Shown: positions 41,461-51,020, counted from the stretch's first letter. The stretch: 64,000 nt of DNA from Paenibacillus sp. FSL R10-2734 (GCF_037963865.1 NZ_CP150170.1:3038001-3102000), one strand, 5' to 3'. Program-made: numbers and translations. Notes: a model not told the origin generated them from the letters alone.

Positions 41461-41599
41461 TAATCCCATCACTGGAGAAACTAGACTAAAATTTAAATCA
41501 AACAATACATTATCGAAGTCTAATTTGCAAATATTTTCTTATTTTTGTAGTTTTATTAGTTTGATTAATGCACTGAAGAAAATAATTAGGAGAATGCCT

Positions 41600-42757
41600 G
41601 TGAAAAAGCACGATCAGGATTTTATGAAGCGGCAAAATCGATTGACGGTCTTCGAAATCATTAAAAACCAACAACCGATTTCTCGCGCTTCCATCGCCAA
41701 ACAAACGGGTATGAGTCCTACCACTGTAAGTCGGATTGTTGGGGAATTGACAGAGCAGGGATATCTACTCGATTCGGACCAGGTATCGTCAGGATTAGGT
41801 CGGAAATCAACATTGATAGCTATGGTTGACGCTTCTGTGTTGTCAGTTGGGGTTGAACTGGATCGCAGTCTTATGATTGTTGGGATTGTAGATTTGCAAG
41901 GCAAGCTTCTCTGCAGCAGCCAATACCCACGTACACCAGATGAGAGCCCAGACAAGACGCTGGAACGAATTAATGAAGCGATAGAACAACTGACGCAGCA
42001 GCATGTGATTGACAGAACACGTATCGTCGGTATTGGCGTTGGACTTCCCGGCATTGTGAATAACGAAGAAGGTATTGTTGTCTTCTCGGTTCAGCTTGGA
42101 TGGAAGAATGTTCCCTTAGCTAAACGGCTAAAGGAATTAACGGGTTTTGAAATTGCTGTAGATAATGAGTTGAAAGTTAGAGCTCTTGCTGAACACCTCA
42201 AAGGTGCTGCTGTTGGATCTGTCCGTACCGCACTATTGGGCTTCGGGCAAGGCGTTGGCTCGGCGATGATCCTCGAGGGAGAGATCTATCGCGGGGTGAT
42301 GAACAGTGCTGGTGAAATAGGGCATACGACAGTGGATCCTAACGGAATGATGTGCGAGTGCGGTAAGGCGGGTTGCTTACAGACCTATATAAATATCAGT
42401 TCATTGTTGTCAGAAGCCAATCGGATTCGTCCGATTCGCACGATCGAGGAGTTATTTGAAGCAAAGGATGCAGGAGAGCATTGGGCGGTTCATTTGATCG
42501 AGCGAGCGCTCATGTATATGGCGATTACAATCAACAATGTCGTATGCATGTATAACCCCGATAGTGTGATCTTGAGTGGAGAACTCGTAGACAAATTCCC
42601 GGATATTTATGAAGCAGTCGAGAAGCTATATCTTTCACGCTTCACATGGGAACCCCTTCGTGGATCTTTCTCCATTCATCGTTCGATGTTGAACGAGAAT
42701 GGTGTAATTATCGGATCTGGACTACTATCGCAAAATCGTTTTTTCGCATTGGATTAA
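41600..42757 (+). CDS. ROK-family transcriptional regulator (NagC/XylR type)
   Basis: 385 residues. An N-terminal winged helix (LTVFEIIKNQQPISRASIAKQTG then SPTTVSRIVGEL) is followed by a ROK sugar-binding domain with VGIGVGLPGIVN, FGQGVGSAMI and the zinc motif GHTTVDPNG..CECGKAGCLQTY. Relatives repress sugar or amino-sugar genes and release DNA on binding the sugar or its phosphate. I chose the GTG that lies 7 nt after AGGAG; upstream ATG codons are badly spaced or lack a site. It is the first gene of the glycopeptide operon, and the palindrome over the promoter is its likely binding site. Confidence 0.9.
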   Translation: MKKHDQDFMKRQNRLTVFEIIKNQQPISRASIAKQTGMSPTTVSRIVGELTEQGYLLDSDQVSSGLGRKSTLIAMVDASVLSVGVELDRSLMIVGIVDLQGKLLCSSQYPRTPDESPDKTLERINEAIEQLTQQHVIDRTRIVGIGVGLPGIVNNEEGIVVFSVQLGWKNVPLAKRLKELTGFEIAVDNELKVRALAEHLKGAAVGSVRTALLGFGQGVGSAMILEGEIYRGVMNSAGEIGHTTVDPNGMMCECGKAGCLQTYINISSLLSEANRIRPIRTIEELFEAKDAGEHWAVHLIERALMYMAITINNVVCMYNPDSVILSGELVDKFPDIYEAVEKLYLSRFTWEPLRGSFSIHRSMLNENGVIIGSGLLSQNRFFALD

Positions 42758-42785
42758 AAGAATTACATCGAAGGAGGTTGTACAG

Positions 42786-43790
42786 ATGGGGTTTACAACA
42801 TTAGTAGAAGAATATCGCGGTGGCTTACTGGAGAATGTCCATTATGGTGCAGTTAGCGTGGTCGATGAGAAAGGTAACCTTTTGTACAAAGCAGGTAATC
42901 CGGAGCATATGACCTATCTTCGTTCAGCGGCTAAGCCATTCCAAGCTTTGCCGGTTATGAAGCGACGGATCGACGAGGTATATGGATTGACAAGTAAGGA
43001 AGCCTCACTTTTTACTGCATCACACCGAGGAGAAGCCTTCCACATCGAAGCCCTGGAATCTCTTTTTCAGAAAATGGGATTACAAGAAGAGGGACTTCAT
43101 TGCTGTTCTACATACCCACTGAATGAGGGAGCCAAAGCGGAGCGTCATCGGGCGAATGAGCCTACTCGCAAAATCTTTCATAATTGCTCAGGTAAGCATG
43201 CAGGGTTAATGGGCCTTAGCAAATATATGGGTTGGGATATAGATACTTATTATGAGCCTAACCATCCCGTGCAACAGGAGATCCTAGAGATCATGGCCTA
43301 TATTGCTGAGGTACCAAAGGAATCCATTCGTCAAGGGATTGATGGCTGTGGCTTACCTATCTTCGCACTACCACTTCACAAAATCGCTTATTCATATTTA
43401 AAGCTAGCCTGTCCTGATTTGATCGAGGATATAGAAATACGCAACGCAGCTGCTGTGACTGCGAAGCTTATGAACGATAATCCGGTGATGATTGCAGATA
43501 CGAAATTCGTCTGCTCAGAGCTTCTAAAGGATGATAATCTGACGGCAAAGGGCGGCGCTAAAGGTGTATATGGTATTGGACTCCGAAAGGAACGAATCGG
43601 TATCTCGCTAAAAGTATCCGACGGATCCGAACAAGTCTGGCCGTGCATCATTGCATCGATTCTGGAACGTTTAGGCTATAGCAATCAAGCTACGATTGAT
43701 CGTTTATATGCACTCGTACCGAACACTATTGTTAATGATGGCGGTACTATTGTAGGCGAACGCCGCGCTGTGTTCCAATGGGAAGTCTGA
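42786..43790 (+). CDS. Asparaginase II (class 3, zinc type)
   Basis: 334 residues of the pfam Asparaginase_II family (Rhizobium etli ReAV type), which hydrolyses L-asparagine to aspartate and ammonia with a beta-lactamase-like fold and a zinc site. Equivalent residues are visible: Ser47 and Lys50 in SAAKPFQ, Ser79 in SHRGE, Cys134 and Lys137 in HNCSGKH, and Cys188 in DGCGLP. There is no signal peptide, so it is cytoplasmic. The start ATG has GAAGGAGG upstream; it begins 28 nt after the ROK regulator stop, with no terminator between. In this operon, with a peptide transporter and fucosidase, it could act on asparagine released from glycopeptides, or possibly on a glycosylated asparagine; the latter is speculation. 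Confidence 0.93.
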   Translation: MGFTTLVEEYRGGLLENVHYGAVSVVDEKGNLLYKAGNPEHMTYLRSAAKPFQALPVMKRRIDEVYGLTSKEASLFTASHRGEAFHIEALESLFQKMGLQEEGLHCCSTYPLNEGAKAERHRANEPTRKIFHNCSGKHAGLMGLSKYMGWDIDTYYEPNHPVQQEILEIMAYIAEVPKESIRQGIDGCGLPIFALPLHKIAYSYLKLACPDLIEDIEIRNAAAVTAKLMNDNPVMIADTKFVCSELLKDDNLTAKGGAKGVYGIGLRKERIGISLKVSDGSEQVWPCIIASILERLGYSNQATIDRLYALVPNTIVNDGGTIVGERRAVFQWEV

Positions 43791-43876
43791 ATATAAGGAT
43801 CGAGAATAATCTTCAAGTCTGAATAATCGGACTGGGGGCTTTTCTAATACATCGTTTCTAAAGGGGAGTGTATAAC

Positions 43877-45481
43877 ATGAAAGCAAAAGGAAAAGTATGG
43901 TCAATGTTCATGCTGCTGCTTATTACAGTAGTCATGACTGCAGGGTGCGGCAACAAAGCGAGCAACGAGGGACAAGGCGGCAATACCGCTGGTGGAACTG
44001 AAACTAGCACCCCAACTACAAAAAATGATAAAGACATTGTAATTGCCATCAATTCTAACTTTATTACGCTGGACCCACATAACGCAAGCGATACACATTC
44101 AATTAGCGCTGCCAGAACGATGTACGAAGGTCTAATGGGTTTTGATGAGAATATGAACGTAGTTCCTGTTCTTGCCGCAAGCCATTCCATAAGTAAAGAC
44201 GGGTTGGTTTACACGTTCACGTTGCAAGAGAATGTTAAATTCCAAGACGGTACTGACTTTAATGCTGAAGCGGTTAAAGTAAACATCGCCCGTATTCAAG
44301 ATGAGAAGAACAATCTTAGACTGCGCAAAAGCTTCGCAAAGGTAGCCAAAGTGGAGACTCCTGATGCCAAAACGGTAGTTATTACACTTAGCGAGCCATA
44401 CAATGCATTTTTAAATAAGGTTGCGATGGCGCCGATCATTAGCCCGAAAGCTATAACAGATAACGGTGCCGATATTTCGAAAAGTCCTGTTGGAACGGGT
44501 CCGTTTAAGTTCAAAGAGTGGGTCCAAGGCGATCGCTTAGTTGTTGAAAAAAATCCGGATTACTGGCAAAAAGACTTGCCGAAAGTGGATAGTATAACCT
44601 TTAGACCCGTACCAGAGAACGGATCACGGATTGCGATGCTAAAAACTGGTGAAGCGGATTTCATTTATCCAATGCCAACAGAACAAGTATCCGAGGTTGA
44701 AGGGCTTGAAGGAATTACTGTAGATACTATCGATTCAACCATTGTTCGATATGTAACTTTGAATACGATGAAAAAGCCTTTCGATGATGTAAAGGTACGT
44801 CAAGCCATTAACTATGCTATCAACAAAGATGCTTATATCAAGGTTGTGAAATCAGGTTTAGGAGCTAAGCTTGATTCCACAATGTCTTCGAAAACTCAAT
44901 ACTATTCCCAACAAACAGGTTATGACTATGACATTGAAAAAGCTAAACAATTACTTGCTGAAGCAGGATATCCTGACGGATTCGAAACCGAAATTTGGGG
45001 AGAAAACGAATCTGAAACTATGAAAGGTATGCAATTTATTCAACAACAGCTAGCGCTTGTAGGTATTAAGGTAGAAGTGAAGTCCATGGAAGGCGGTACA
45101 TTGTCCGACCAGATTAACTCCGCTAAAACGCCTGAAGAAGCAAAAATTCAAATGTGGTATGTCAGCTGGTCTCCATCATCAGGTGATGCAGATGGCGCTA
45201 CTAGAGGTTTGTTCAGTAGTGAAATGTTCCCACCTGCTGGCTCGAATACAGCTTATTACAAAAATGAGAATGTAGACAATTGGATCGCTGAGGCGAATAA
45301 AGCTGTTGATCCAGAAGCGGCTAAATCCATCTATGCAAATATTCAAAAAACAGTATGGGAAGATGCTCCGTGGGCATTCATGGGCGTTGATCAAATCATC
45401 TCTGGAAAAAGATCGTATCTGGAAGGTGTAAAGGTCTTCCCAGATGGTTCCATTAATGTCCTCAATGCAGAAGTGAAATAA
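43877..45481 (+). CDS. Peptide ABC transporter substrate-binding lipoprotein
   Basis: 534 residues, SBP_bac_5 (DppA/OppA) family. A signal peptide with lipobox MTAGC sets the lipidated cysteine at residue 24 of the protein starting at ATG 43877 (AGGGGAG 8 nt upstream). The mature domain has VIAINSNFITLDPHN, GPFKFKEWVQGDRLVVEKNP and IDTI-type strands; binding residues cannot be assigned without a model. It sits in the membrane outer face and hands peptides to DppBC. It is followed by a strong hairpin without a T-run, a common way to make more binding protein than permease. The next four genes complete the transporter. Peptide, glycopeptide or glycosylated amino acid are all possible substrates. 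Confidence 0.93.
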   Translation: MKAKGKVWSMFMLLLITVVMTAGCGNKASNEGQGGNTAGGTETSTPTTKNDKDIVIAINSNFITLDPHNASDTHSISAARTMYEGLMGFDENMNVVPVLAASHSISKDGLVYTFTLQENVKFQDGTDFNAEAVKVNIARIQDEKNNLRLRKSFAKVAKVETPDAKTVVITLSEPYNAFLNKVAMAPIISPKAITDNGADISKSPVGTGPFKFKEWVQGDRLVVEKNPDYWQKDLPKVDSITFRPVPENGSRIAMLKTGEADFIYPMPTEQVSEVEGLEGITVDTIDSTIVRYVTLNTMKKPFDDVKVRQAINYAINKDAYIKVVKSGLGAKLDSTMSSKTQYYSQQTGYDYDIEKAKQLLAEAGYPDGFETEIWGENESETMKGMQFIQQQLALVGIKVEVKSMEGGTLSDQINSAKTPEEAKIQMWYVSWSPSSGDADGATRGLFSSEMFPPAGSNTAYYKNENVDNWIAEANKAVDPEAAKSIYANIQKTVWEDAPWAFMGVDQIISGKRSYLEGVKVFPDGSINVLNAEVK

Positions 45482-45521
45482 CGTAAAACAAATGTAAGAT
45501 TTAATATCCCAAGAATTGAAC

Positions 45522-45556
45522 GAGGCCGCTTCTATAGAATGGTAGGAAGCGGCCTC
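45522..45556 (+). promoter_or_regulatory. Intercistronic hairpin between binding protein and permease
   Basis: A perfect 11-bp GC-rich stem, GAGGCCGCTTC (45522-45532) with GAAGCGGCCTC (45546-45556), has a 13-nt loop and no T-run. It probably stabilises the upstream message or partly limits read-through, which would give an excess of binding protein. Confidence 0.6.
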
Positions 45557-45593
45557 ACTAAATCATTTGTCGATACTGAAGGGGGCTTATGAG

Positions 45594-46517
45594 TTGGGTA
45601 GATATGCTTTACAAAGACTCCTCGGGGTTATTCCGCTGTTGTTCATTGTATCGGTACTAGTCTTTTTGTTTATTCACTTAATTCCGGGCGATCCGGCCCG
45701 ACTTATTGCGGGTAAAGACGCCACGCTTGAAGAGATTCATGGCATTCAAGAGCAACTTGGTCTCAATCTACCCTTGTGGAAACAATACATAAACTACATG
45801 GGTGATCTACTAACTGGTAATCTGGGTAATTCGATTCGATCAGGGATTCCAGTAACCGATATGCTGGAAAGTAGAATAATGCCTACCTTGTGGTTAACGT
45901 TTCTCAGCATGGCTTGGGCGCTTGTTATTGGTCTTCTAATTGGTGTTATTTCAGCGGTTTATCGCAATAGATGGCCTGATCACTTAGGCACATTGACAGC
46001 TATTTCGGGGATGTCGATGCCTGGATTCTGGTTAGGTTTGGTACTCATTCAGATTTTCTCGGTAGAGCTTGGCTGGTTTCCGACCGGTGGTGTGGATTCC
46101 TGGAAGTCCTATATTCTTCCTTCCATTACCCTTGGAATGGGAATTATGTCGATGTTGGCTCGTTATTCACGGTCTTCGATGCTGGAAACGCTTCGGGAGG
46201 ATTATATCCGTACTGGACGTGCCAAAGGCTTACGTGAGTATGTTGTTATCAGCAGGCATGCGCTGCGCAATTCACTTATTCAGGTCGTTACTGTAGCTGG
46301 ACTTCAATTTGGATTCTTGCTTGGTGGATCGGTAATGGTTGAGACGGTTTTCAGTATTCCTGGTCTTGGTAGACTGCTGGTAGATTCCATTTTGTTCCGG
46401 GATTATACAGTTATTCAAGCTTTGCTGCTACTCTTTTCAACACAATTTATTCTAATTAATTTAATTGTAGATTTATTGTATGGAGTACTCAATCCGAAAA
46501 TCAGGTTTTCTCAGTAG
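45594..46517 (+). CDS. Dipeptide/oligopeptide ABC permease, DppB type
   Basis: 307 residues with six membrane helices. The N-terminus MGRYALQRLLGVIPLLFIVS and GDPARLIAGKDATLEEI are typical of DppB/OppB, and the EAA-like loop (YIRTGRAKGLREYVVISRHA) contacts the ATPases. The TTG start is preferred, with GAAGGGGG 8 nt upstream; an earlier TTG nine codons back has no such site. It pairs with the DppC-type permease 67 nt downstream. Membrane channel half of the peptide importer. Confidence 0.93.
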   Translation: MGRYALQRLLGVIPLLFIVSVLVFLFIHLIPGDPARLIAGKDATLEEIHGIQEQLGLNLPLWKQYINYMGDLLTGNLGNSIRSGIPVTDMLESRIMPTLWLTFLSMAWALVIGLLIGVISAVYRNRWPDHLGTLTAISGMSMPGFWLGLVLIQIFSVELGWFPTGGVDSWKSYILPSITLGMGIMSMLARYSRSSMLETLREDYIRTGRAKGLREYVVISRHALRNSLIQVVTVAGLQFGFLLGGSVMVETVFSIPGLGRLLVDSILFRDYTVIQALLLLFSTQFILINLIVDLLYGVLNPKIRFSQ

Positions 46518-46584
46518 CTGAAATGCGACTAAGAAACAGACATACGATAGTTTTATAGGTGAATATAGGATTAGGAGGGATATC

Positions 46585-47496
46585 ATGAGCGACAATTCGG
46601 CGGTAATGGGAACTAATTCTCCTATACCCGGAGAGGTTATAACCCCGGAGAAAATGAAAGGCCGCGCAGGCGCTTTTTTTCGCAAGTTCAGTAAACAAAA
46701 GATGCCCCTTGCTGCTGCATTTTTTATCATATTGCTTTTTTTAATTGCCATTTTCGGGCCATTTCTGACCCCTTATAATCCTGATGAACCAAACTACGAT
46801 GCACTAATGCAGGGCCCATCTGCCGCTCACTGGGCCGGAACGGATGAATATGGTCGTGATATTCTAAGTCGCCTTATTGATGGTACACGGTTGACTTTGG
46901 CAGTCAGTCTCAGTTCTGTACTTATTGCGGGTATACTTGGAACCATTCTTGGTCTAGTTAGTGGATATTATGGCGGCTGGTTGGATCGGATTATTATGCG
47001 GGGGAGTGACGTGCTGTTCTCATTCCCAGATTTACTGCTTGCCATTGGGATCGTCGCCATACTCGGGCCTGGATTATCCAACGTTGTGATTGCCGTTGCA
47101 GTCTTCGGCACACCATCCTTCGCTCGAATTATTCGAAGCGTAACATTGTCAGCGAAGGAAACATTGTTTGTTGAAGCTGCTCGTTCAATGGGTGCGAAGA
47201 ATCGTCGAATCATTTGGAGACATATTTTTCCTGAAACCGTTCCTAGTATTATCGTTAATCTATCTATGAAAATTGGCGGGGCAATCTTGGCCGCTGCGTC
47301 ACTGAGCTTTCTTGGAATGGGCGCGAAGCCTACAGAGCCCGATTGGGGCGCAATGTTAAGTATGGGGCGCGATTATTTAAGTATTGCTCCGCATATCGTT
47401 TATTTTCCAGGGATAGCTATATTTTTGACAGTACTTGCATTTAACCTGGTCGGGGACGGACTGCGCGATGCTCTTGATCCCAAAATGAAAAACTAA
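46585..47496 (+). CDS. Dipeptide/oligopeptide ABC permease, DppC type
   Basis: 303 residues with a cytoplasmic N-terminus of about 35 residues and six helices. Family pieces: AAHWAGTDEYGRDILSRLIDG, GLVSGYYGGWLDRIIMRG and the EAA loop EAARSMGAKNRRIIWRHI. It ends DALDPKMKN, as usual for DppC. The start ATG has AGGAGGG upstream. The next gene starts 13 nt after its stop. Membrane partner of DppB in the operon. Confidence 0.94.
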   Translation: MSDNSAVMGTNSPIPGEVITPEKMKGRAGAFFRKFSKQKMPLAAAFFIILLFLIAIFGPFLTPYNPDEPNYDALMQGPSAAHWAGTDEYGRDILSRLIDGTRLTLAVSLSSVLIAGILGTILGLVSGYYGGWLDRIIMRGSDVLFSFPDLLLAIGIVAILGPGLSNVVIAVAVFGTPSFARIIRSVTLSAKETLFVEAARSMGAKNRRIIWRHIFPETVPSIIVNLSMKIGGAILAAASLSFLGMGAKPTEPDWGAMLSMGRDYLSIAPHIVYFPGIAIFLTVLAFNLVGDGLRDALDPKMKN

Positions 47497-47509
47497 GGAG
47501 GGACAAGAC

Positions 47510-48511
47510 ATGACTCAAAATTTGCTGGAAGTACAAGGGCTGAAAACGGAGTTCAAACGCGGCGATGGAAGTATAACGGCAGTTGCGGGTGTTGACTTTG
47601 TGATTAAGAAAGGTGAAGTGCTGGGTCTAGTTGGAGAATCCGGCTGTGGCAAAAGTGTAACCTCACTGTCGATTATGCGGCTTCTTAAGGATACGCCAGG
47701 CAGAATCTCCGGAGGTTCTGTTCGCTTCGAGGGAACGGATCTGACAAAGGTTACGGACAAAGAGATGCGCCATATACGGGGAAATGAAATGGCGATGATC
47801 TTCCAGGAGCCGATGACTTCGCTTAATCCTGTGCTGAAGATTGGGTTGCAATTGATGGAGCCGATAATGCTGCATTTGGGTTATGGTCGGAAGAAGGCTC
47901 GTGAACATGCCATTCATATGTTGCGGCTAGTTGGTATACCACGTGCGGAAGAATTGGTGGATGAATATCCACATCAACTCTCAGGCGGTATGAGGCAGCG
48001 TGTCATGATTGCGATGGCTATGTCTTGCCACCCGAAACTTCTGATTGCAGATGAACCGACAACGGCGCTTGATGTAACGATTCAAGCTCAAATCCTTGAT
48101 CTAATGAAGCATCTGAAAGAAGAACAAGATATGGGAATGCTGCTCATTACCCATGACCTCGGTGTAGTAGCTGAACTATGCGACCGTGTAGTGGTTATGT
48201 ATGCTGGTCGTGTAGTGGAGGAAGCTTCCGTTCATGAACTATTTGCAAGACCACAGCATCCTTATACTAAGGGACTAATTCAATCCGTTCCGAAGCTGCG
48301 TCAAAACGTACGTCGCTTGGATTCCATTAAAGGGAATGTACCTGATCTTTCACAAATGCCAGCAGGTTGTAAGTTTGCGCCACGCTGCGAATTTGTCACA
48401 GAACGTTGTCTGTCGCAGGAGCCGGAGTTACTACCAATTGAGGGGCTGGAGCGAAAGAGTCGCTGTTGGCTTACACAGCAGGAGAACACAGAAGGAGGGG
48501 GACGTTTGTGA
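47510..48511 (+). CDS. Peptide ABC transporter ATPase, DppD type
   Basis: 333 residues. Walker A GESGCGKSVTS, Q-loop FQEPMTSLNPV, signature LSGGMRQRVMIAMA, Walker B LLIADEPTTALD. A C-terminal oligopeptide-family extension contains cysteines in PAGCKFAPRCEFVTERC that in related proteins bind an iron-sulfur cluster. The start ATG follows AGGAGGG. Its last codons overlap the next ATPase gene by 4 nt (GTGA type), indicating translational coupling. Couples ATP hydrolysis to import. Confidence 0.95.
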   Translation: MTQNLLEVQGLKTEFKRGDGSITAVAGVDFVIKKGEVLGLVGESGCGKSVTSLSIMRLLKDTPGRISGGSVRFEGTDLTKVTDKEMRHIRGNEMAMIFQEPMTSLNPVLKIGLQLMEPIMLHLGYGRKKAREHAIHMLRLVGIPRAEELVDEYPHQLSGGMRQRVMIAMAMSCHPKLLIADEPTTALDVTIQAQILDLMKHLKEEQDMGMLLITHDLGVVAELCDRVVVMYAGRVVEEASVHELFARPQHPYTKGLIQSVPKLRQNVRRLDSIKGNVPDLSQMPAGCKFAPRCEFVTERCLSQEPELLPIEGLERKSRCWLTQQENTEGGGRL

Positions 48512-49500
48512 AGGAGACTCCACTAATTGAAGTAAAAGGTCTAAAGAAGTTTTTTTCGGTGAAGAAGGGCTTTCTCGGAACTACTAGATATTTGCACGCA
48601 GTTGATGGGATCTCATTCGCTATACGTAAAGGAGAAACGTTCAGCCTTGTGGGTGAAAGTGGCTGTGGTAAATCTACTACGGGTAGATTAGTGACTCGCT
48701 TGCTGGAGCCGAATAACGGTGAAGTGTGGTTTAAGGGTCAAAATATTAGCCATATCTCAGACAATCAAATGCGGCCTATTCGTAAAGATATGCAGATGGT
48801 GTTCCAAGACCCCTATGCTTCGCTTAATCCACGGATGAAGGTGAAGGACCTTGTCGCTGAACCTCTGCTCATTCATACAAAGCTATCGTCCAAAGAGCGG
48901 GATAAACTAGCATGCGAGCTACTAGAGACAGTGGGATTGAATAGTATCCACGCCGAGCGCTACGCTTTTGAATTCAGCGGTGGACAGCGACAACGGATTG
49001 GAATCGCTCGAGCCTTATCTGTTCGTCCAAGCTTGATCGTGGCGGATGAGCCCGTGTCTGCACTGGATGTATCGATTCAGTCACAAGTGCTGAATCTATT
49101 GCAGGATCTACAAGAAGAGTATGGGCTGACGTATTTATTCATTTCTCATGATCTAAGTGTTGTTGAGCATATTAGTGATCGAATCGGTGTCATGTATCTT
49201 GGTTCCCTCGTAGAGACGGCGGATAAAGATACTTTGTATGATCGTCCAATGCATCCATACACACAAGCACTGTTATCTTCTGTACCTGTACCCGATCCTA
49301 CTTTAAAGAAAGAGCGCATTATTCTGAAGGGAGATCTTCCAAGTCCGGTTGATCCACCGACGGGTTGCCGTTTTCATACAAGATGTCCTTCCTGTATGGA
49401 AATCTGTAAGCAGCATGTACCTATATTCCGAGAAGTCGAACCAGGTCATGAGGTTGCGTGTCATTTATTTGATGAAGAAATGCTGAAATTAGAGCGATAA
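48508..49500 (+). CDS. Peptide ABC transporter ATPase, DppF type
   Basis: 330 residues. Starts at GTG 48508, with AAGGAGGGGG 6 nt upstream, overlapping the stop of the previous gene; longer open sequence upstream has no site. Walker A GESGCGKSTTGR, Q-loop FQDPYASLNPR, signature FSGGQRQRIGIARA, Walker B LIVADEPVSALD. The C-terminal part has the paired cysteine motif GCRFHTRCPSCMEIC and VACHLF. Second ATPase of the transporter; DppD and DppF form the heterodimer that drives import. Confidence 0.95.
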   Translation: MKETPLIEVKGLKKFFSVKKGFLGTTRYLHAVDGISFAIRKGETFSLVGESGCGKSTTGRLVTRLLEPNNGEVWFKGQNISHISDNQMRPIRKDMQMVFQDPYASLNPRMKVKDLVAEPLLIHTKLSSKERDKLACELLETVGLNSIHAERYAFEFSGGQRQRIGIARALSVRPSLIVADEPVSALDVSIQSQVLNLLQDLQEEYGLTYLFISHDLSVVEHISDRIGVMYLGSLVETADKDTLYDRPMHPYTQALLSSVPVPDPTLKKERIILKGDLPSPVDPPTGCRFHTRCPSCMEICKQHVPIFREVEPGHEVACHLFDEEMLKLER

Positions 49501-49541
49501 CTGAAATGGTGAGTAAACTTTAAGGAAAAGAAGGGGCAGCG

Positions 49542-50996
49542 ATGAATATCTTAATCGATTCCGCTAATGTGGTGGATACTCTTGTCTATTTAGCTTATGA
49601 CGAGGAAACTTTTCCTTTTAGGCTGGGAGCAGCCCACAAACAGAGCAGCAGTGTGACTTGGTTACATGCTCGCTCTGAGGAAGAGTCCGATGTGTTAGCG
49701 GTAGGAATGGGAAAGCGCAAGGATATTACGCTTGAGGAAATTCGCCGAGCAGGTGGAGCTGCTGCTCGTGCAATCTTGAAGGAACGTCTTAACAGTGCTT
49801 CATTTGTTCGCTTAGCATCCGATGCTGCAATTAGGAATAGTGATATTTCTGCTGCTGATGAATTACAAGCTTGGATAGAGGGCTGGATGCTCGGTTTATA
49901 TCGTTTCCAAACCTATCGGGGAACTACCAAGGTTGAAGGGGCTGTTGATTTACAGCTTCAGTCGATAGATTGGCCTGAGCTATCCTCGGCTGAATTAGAA
50001 GCTGTACGGGTTTCTGCACAGATACGCGCTGAAGGAGCAGCAGTTGCTCGCGATCTTGTAAATGAGGTGCCTGGGACACTTAACCCTGATCGTTTTGTGG
50101 AATGGATGGCTGAATTTTTCGACCGTGATGATGCTGCACTGAAAGTTCATATTTATCGAGGACAGGAGCTTGTGGATCTTCAGATGAATGGATTGCTCGC
50201 AGTTGGTGTAGGAAGTAAGCACGCTCCAGCCCTAGTTGAAATCCGTTACGAGAGCAACCCTGAAATGCCGATGTTAGCACTGGTGGGTAAGGGTGTAACC
50301 TTTGACTTAGGTGGTATGAATGTGAAGACGGCCAGTGATATCAGTGATGCACGCATGGATATGGGCGGTGCGGCAGCTGTTATTGGGGCTATGGACATTT
50401 TGGTTCGTAAACGGTCTAATGTAAATGTGACCGCACTTATTCCAGTCGTTGATAATGTGCCAGATGCTGAGGCGATGTTGCCTTCATCTGTTATCCGCTA
50501 CCCTAACGGGCTAACTGTTCAGGTTGCGAATACGGATGGTGAGGGTCGACTTATCCTAGCAGATGCGCTTATTCATGCCTCGAATATCGGAGCGAACCAA
50601 GCTATTGATATCGCTACCCTAACTGGAAATGTCGGTGCGGCGCTCGGATTAGGCATCGCGGGCATATGGGGCGATGCAGATATAACACAGAGCCTGGTTG
50701 AGATCGGTGTGCGTAATGGAGAACGATTGTGGCCCATGCCGTTAATGGATGAATATGAAGCAGATCTTCGGAGTAATTACGCTGATTTACGCAATGTTAG
50801 TACTTCCCCCTTTGCAGGTGCGATAACAGCAGCCCTATTTATTCGGCGCTTTGTAGCAGAATCGATGAGCTGGGTGCATATTGATATGGCTGGGACGGTA
50901 CAGTACAAACAGGATGTGGGGTATTCAGAAGCTGGAGCGACGGGATATGGTGCACGCCTGCTCGCTGATTATGTCATGAAGCAAGTACATCAATAA
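49542..50996 (+). CDS. M17 leucyl aminopeptidase family protein
   Basis: 484 residues. Cytoplasmic metallo-aminopeptidase with two zinc or manganese ions; removes N-terminal residues from peptides. Metal and active-site motifs are present: VGKGVTFDLGGMNVKT (usual form has SGG), MDMGGAAAVIGAM, NTDGEGRL (usual form NTDAEGRL) and IDIATLTGN. The small changes from the canonical motifs, SGG to LGG and DA to DG, may shift specificity. It follows the transporter genes by 41 nt and would degrade imported peptides, freeing asparagine or glycosyl-asparagine. The start ATG has AAGGGG upstream. Confidence 0.92.
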   Translation: MNILIDSANVVDTLVYLAYDEETFPFRLGAAHKQSSSVTWLHARSEEESDVLAVGMGKRKDITLEEIRRAGGAAARAILKERLNSASFVRLASDAAIRNSDISAADELQAWIEGWMLGLYRFQTYRGTTKVEGAVDLQLQSIDWPELSSAELEAVRVSAQIRAEGAAVARDLVNEVPGTLNPDRFVEWMAEFFDRDDAALKVHIYRGQELVDLQMNGLLAVGVGSKHAPALVEIRYESNPEMPMLALVGKGVTFDLGGMNVKTASDISDARMDMGGAAAVIGAMDILVRKRSNVNVTALIPVVDNVPDAEAMLPSSVIRYPNGLTVQVANTDGEGRLILADALIHASNIGANQAIDIATLTGNVGAALGLGIAGIWGDADITQSLVEIGVRNGERLWPMPLMDEYEADLRSNYADLRNVSTSPFAGAITAALFIRRFVAESMSWVHIDMAGTVQYKQDVGYSEAGATGYGARLLADYVMKQVHQ

Positions 50997-51020
50997 CAAC
51001 TGGAAGAGTGGAGGAAAGTT

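Larger units (their letters stand above)
41072..41599. other. Intergenic region with the promoter of the glycopeptide operon
   Basis: About 530 nt without a gene. It holds a hairpin (CCGTATCAA at 41100-41108 pairing with TTGATACGG at 41136-41144) that may end the MgtC gene, a weak catabolite-responsive-element-like site at 41385-41399, and the strong promoter/operator at 41419-41460. The 130 nt before the regulator start are the A/T-rich leader. Confidence 0.6.
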
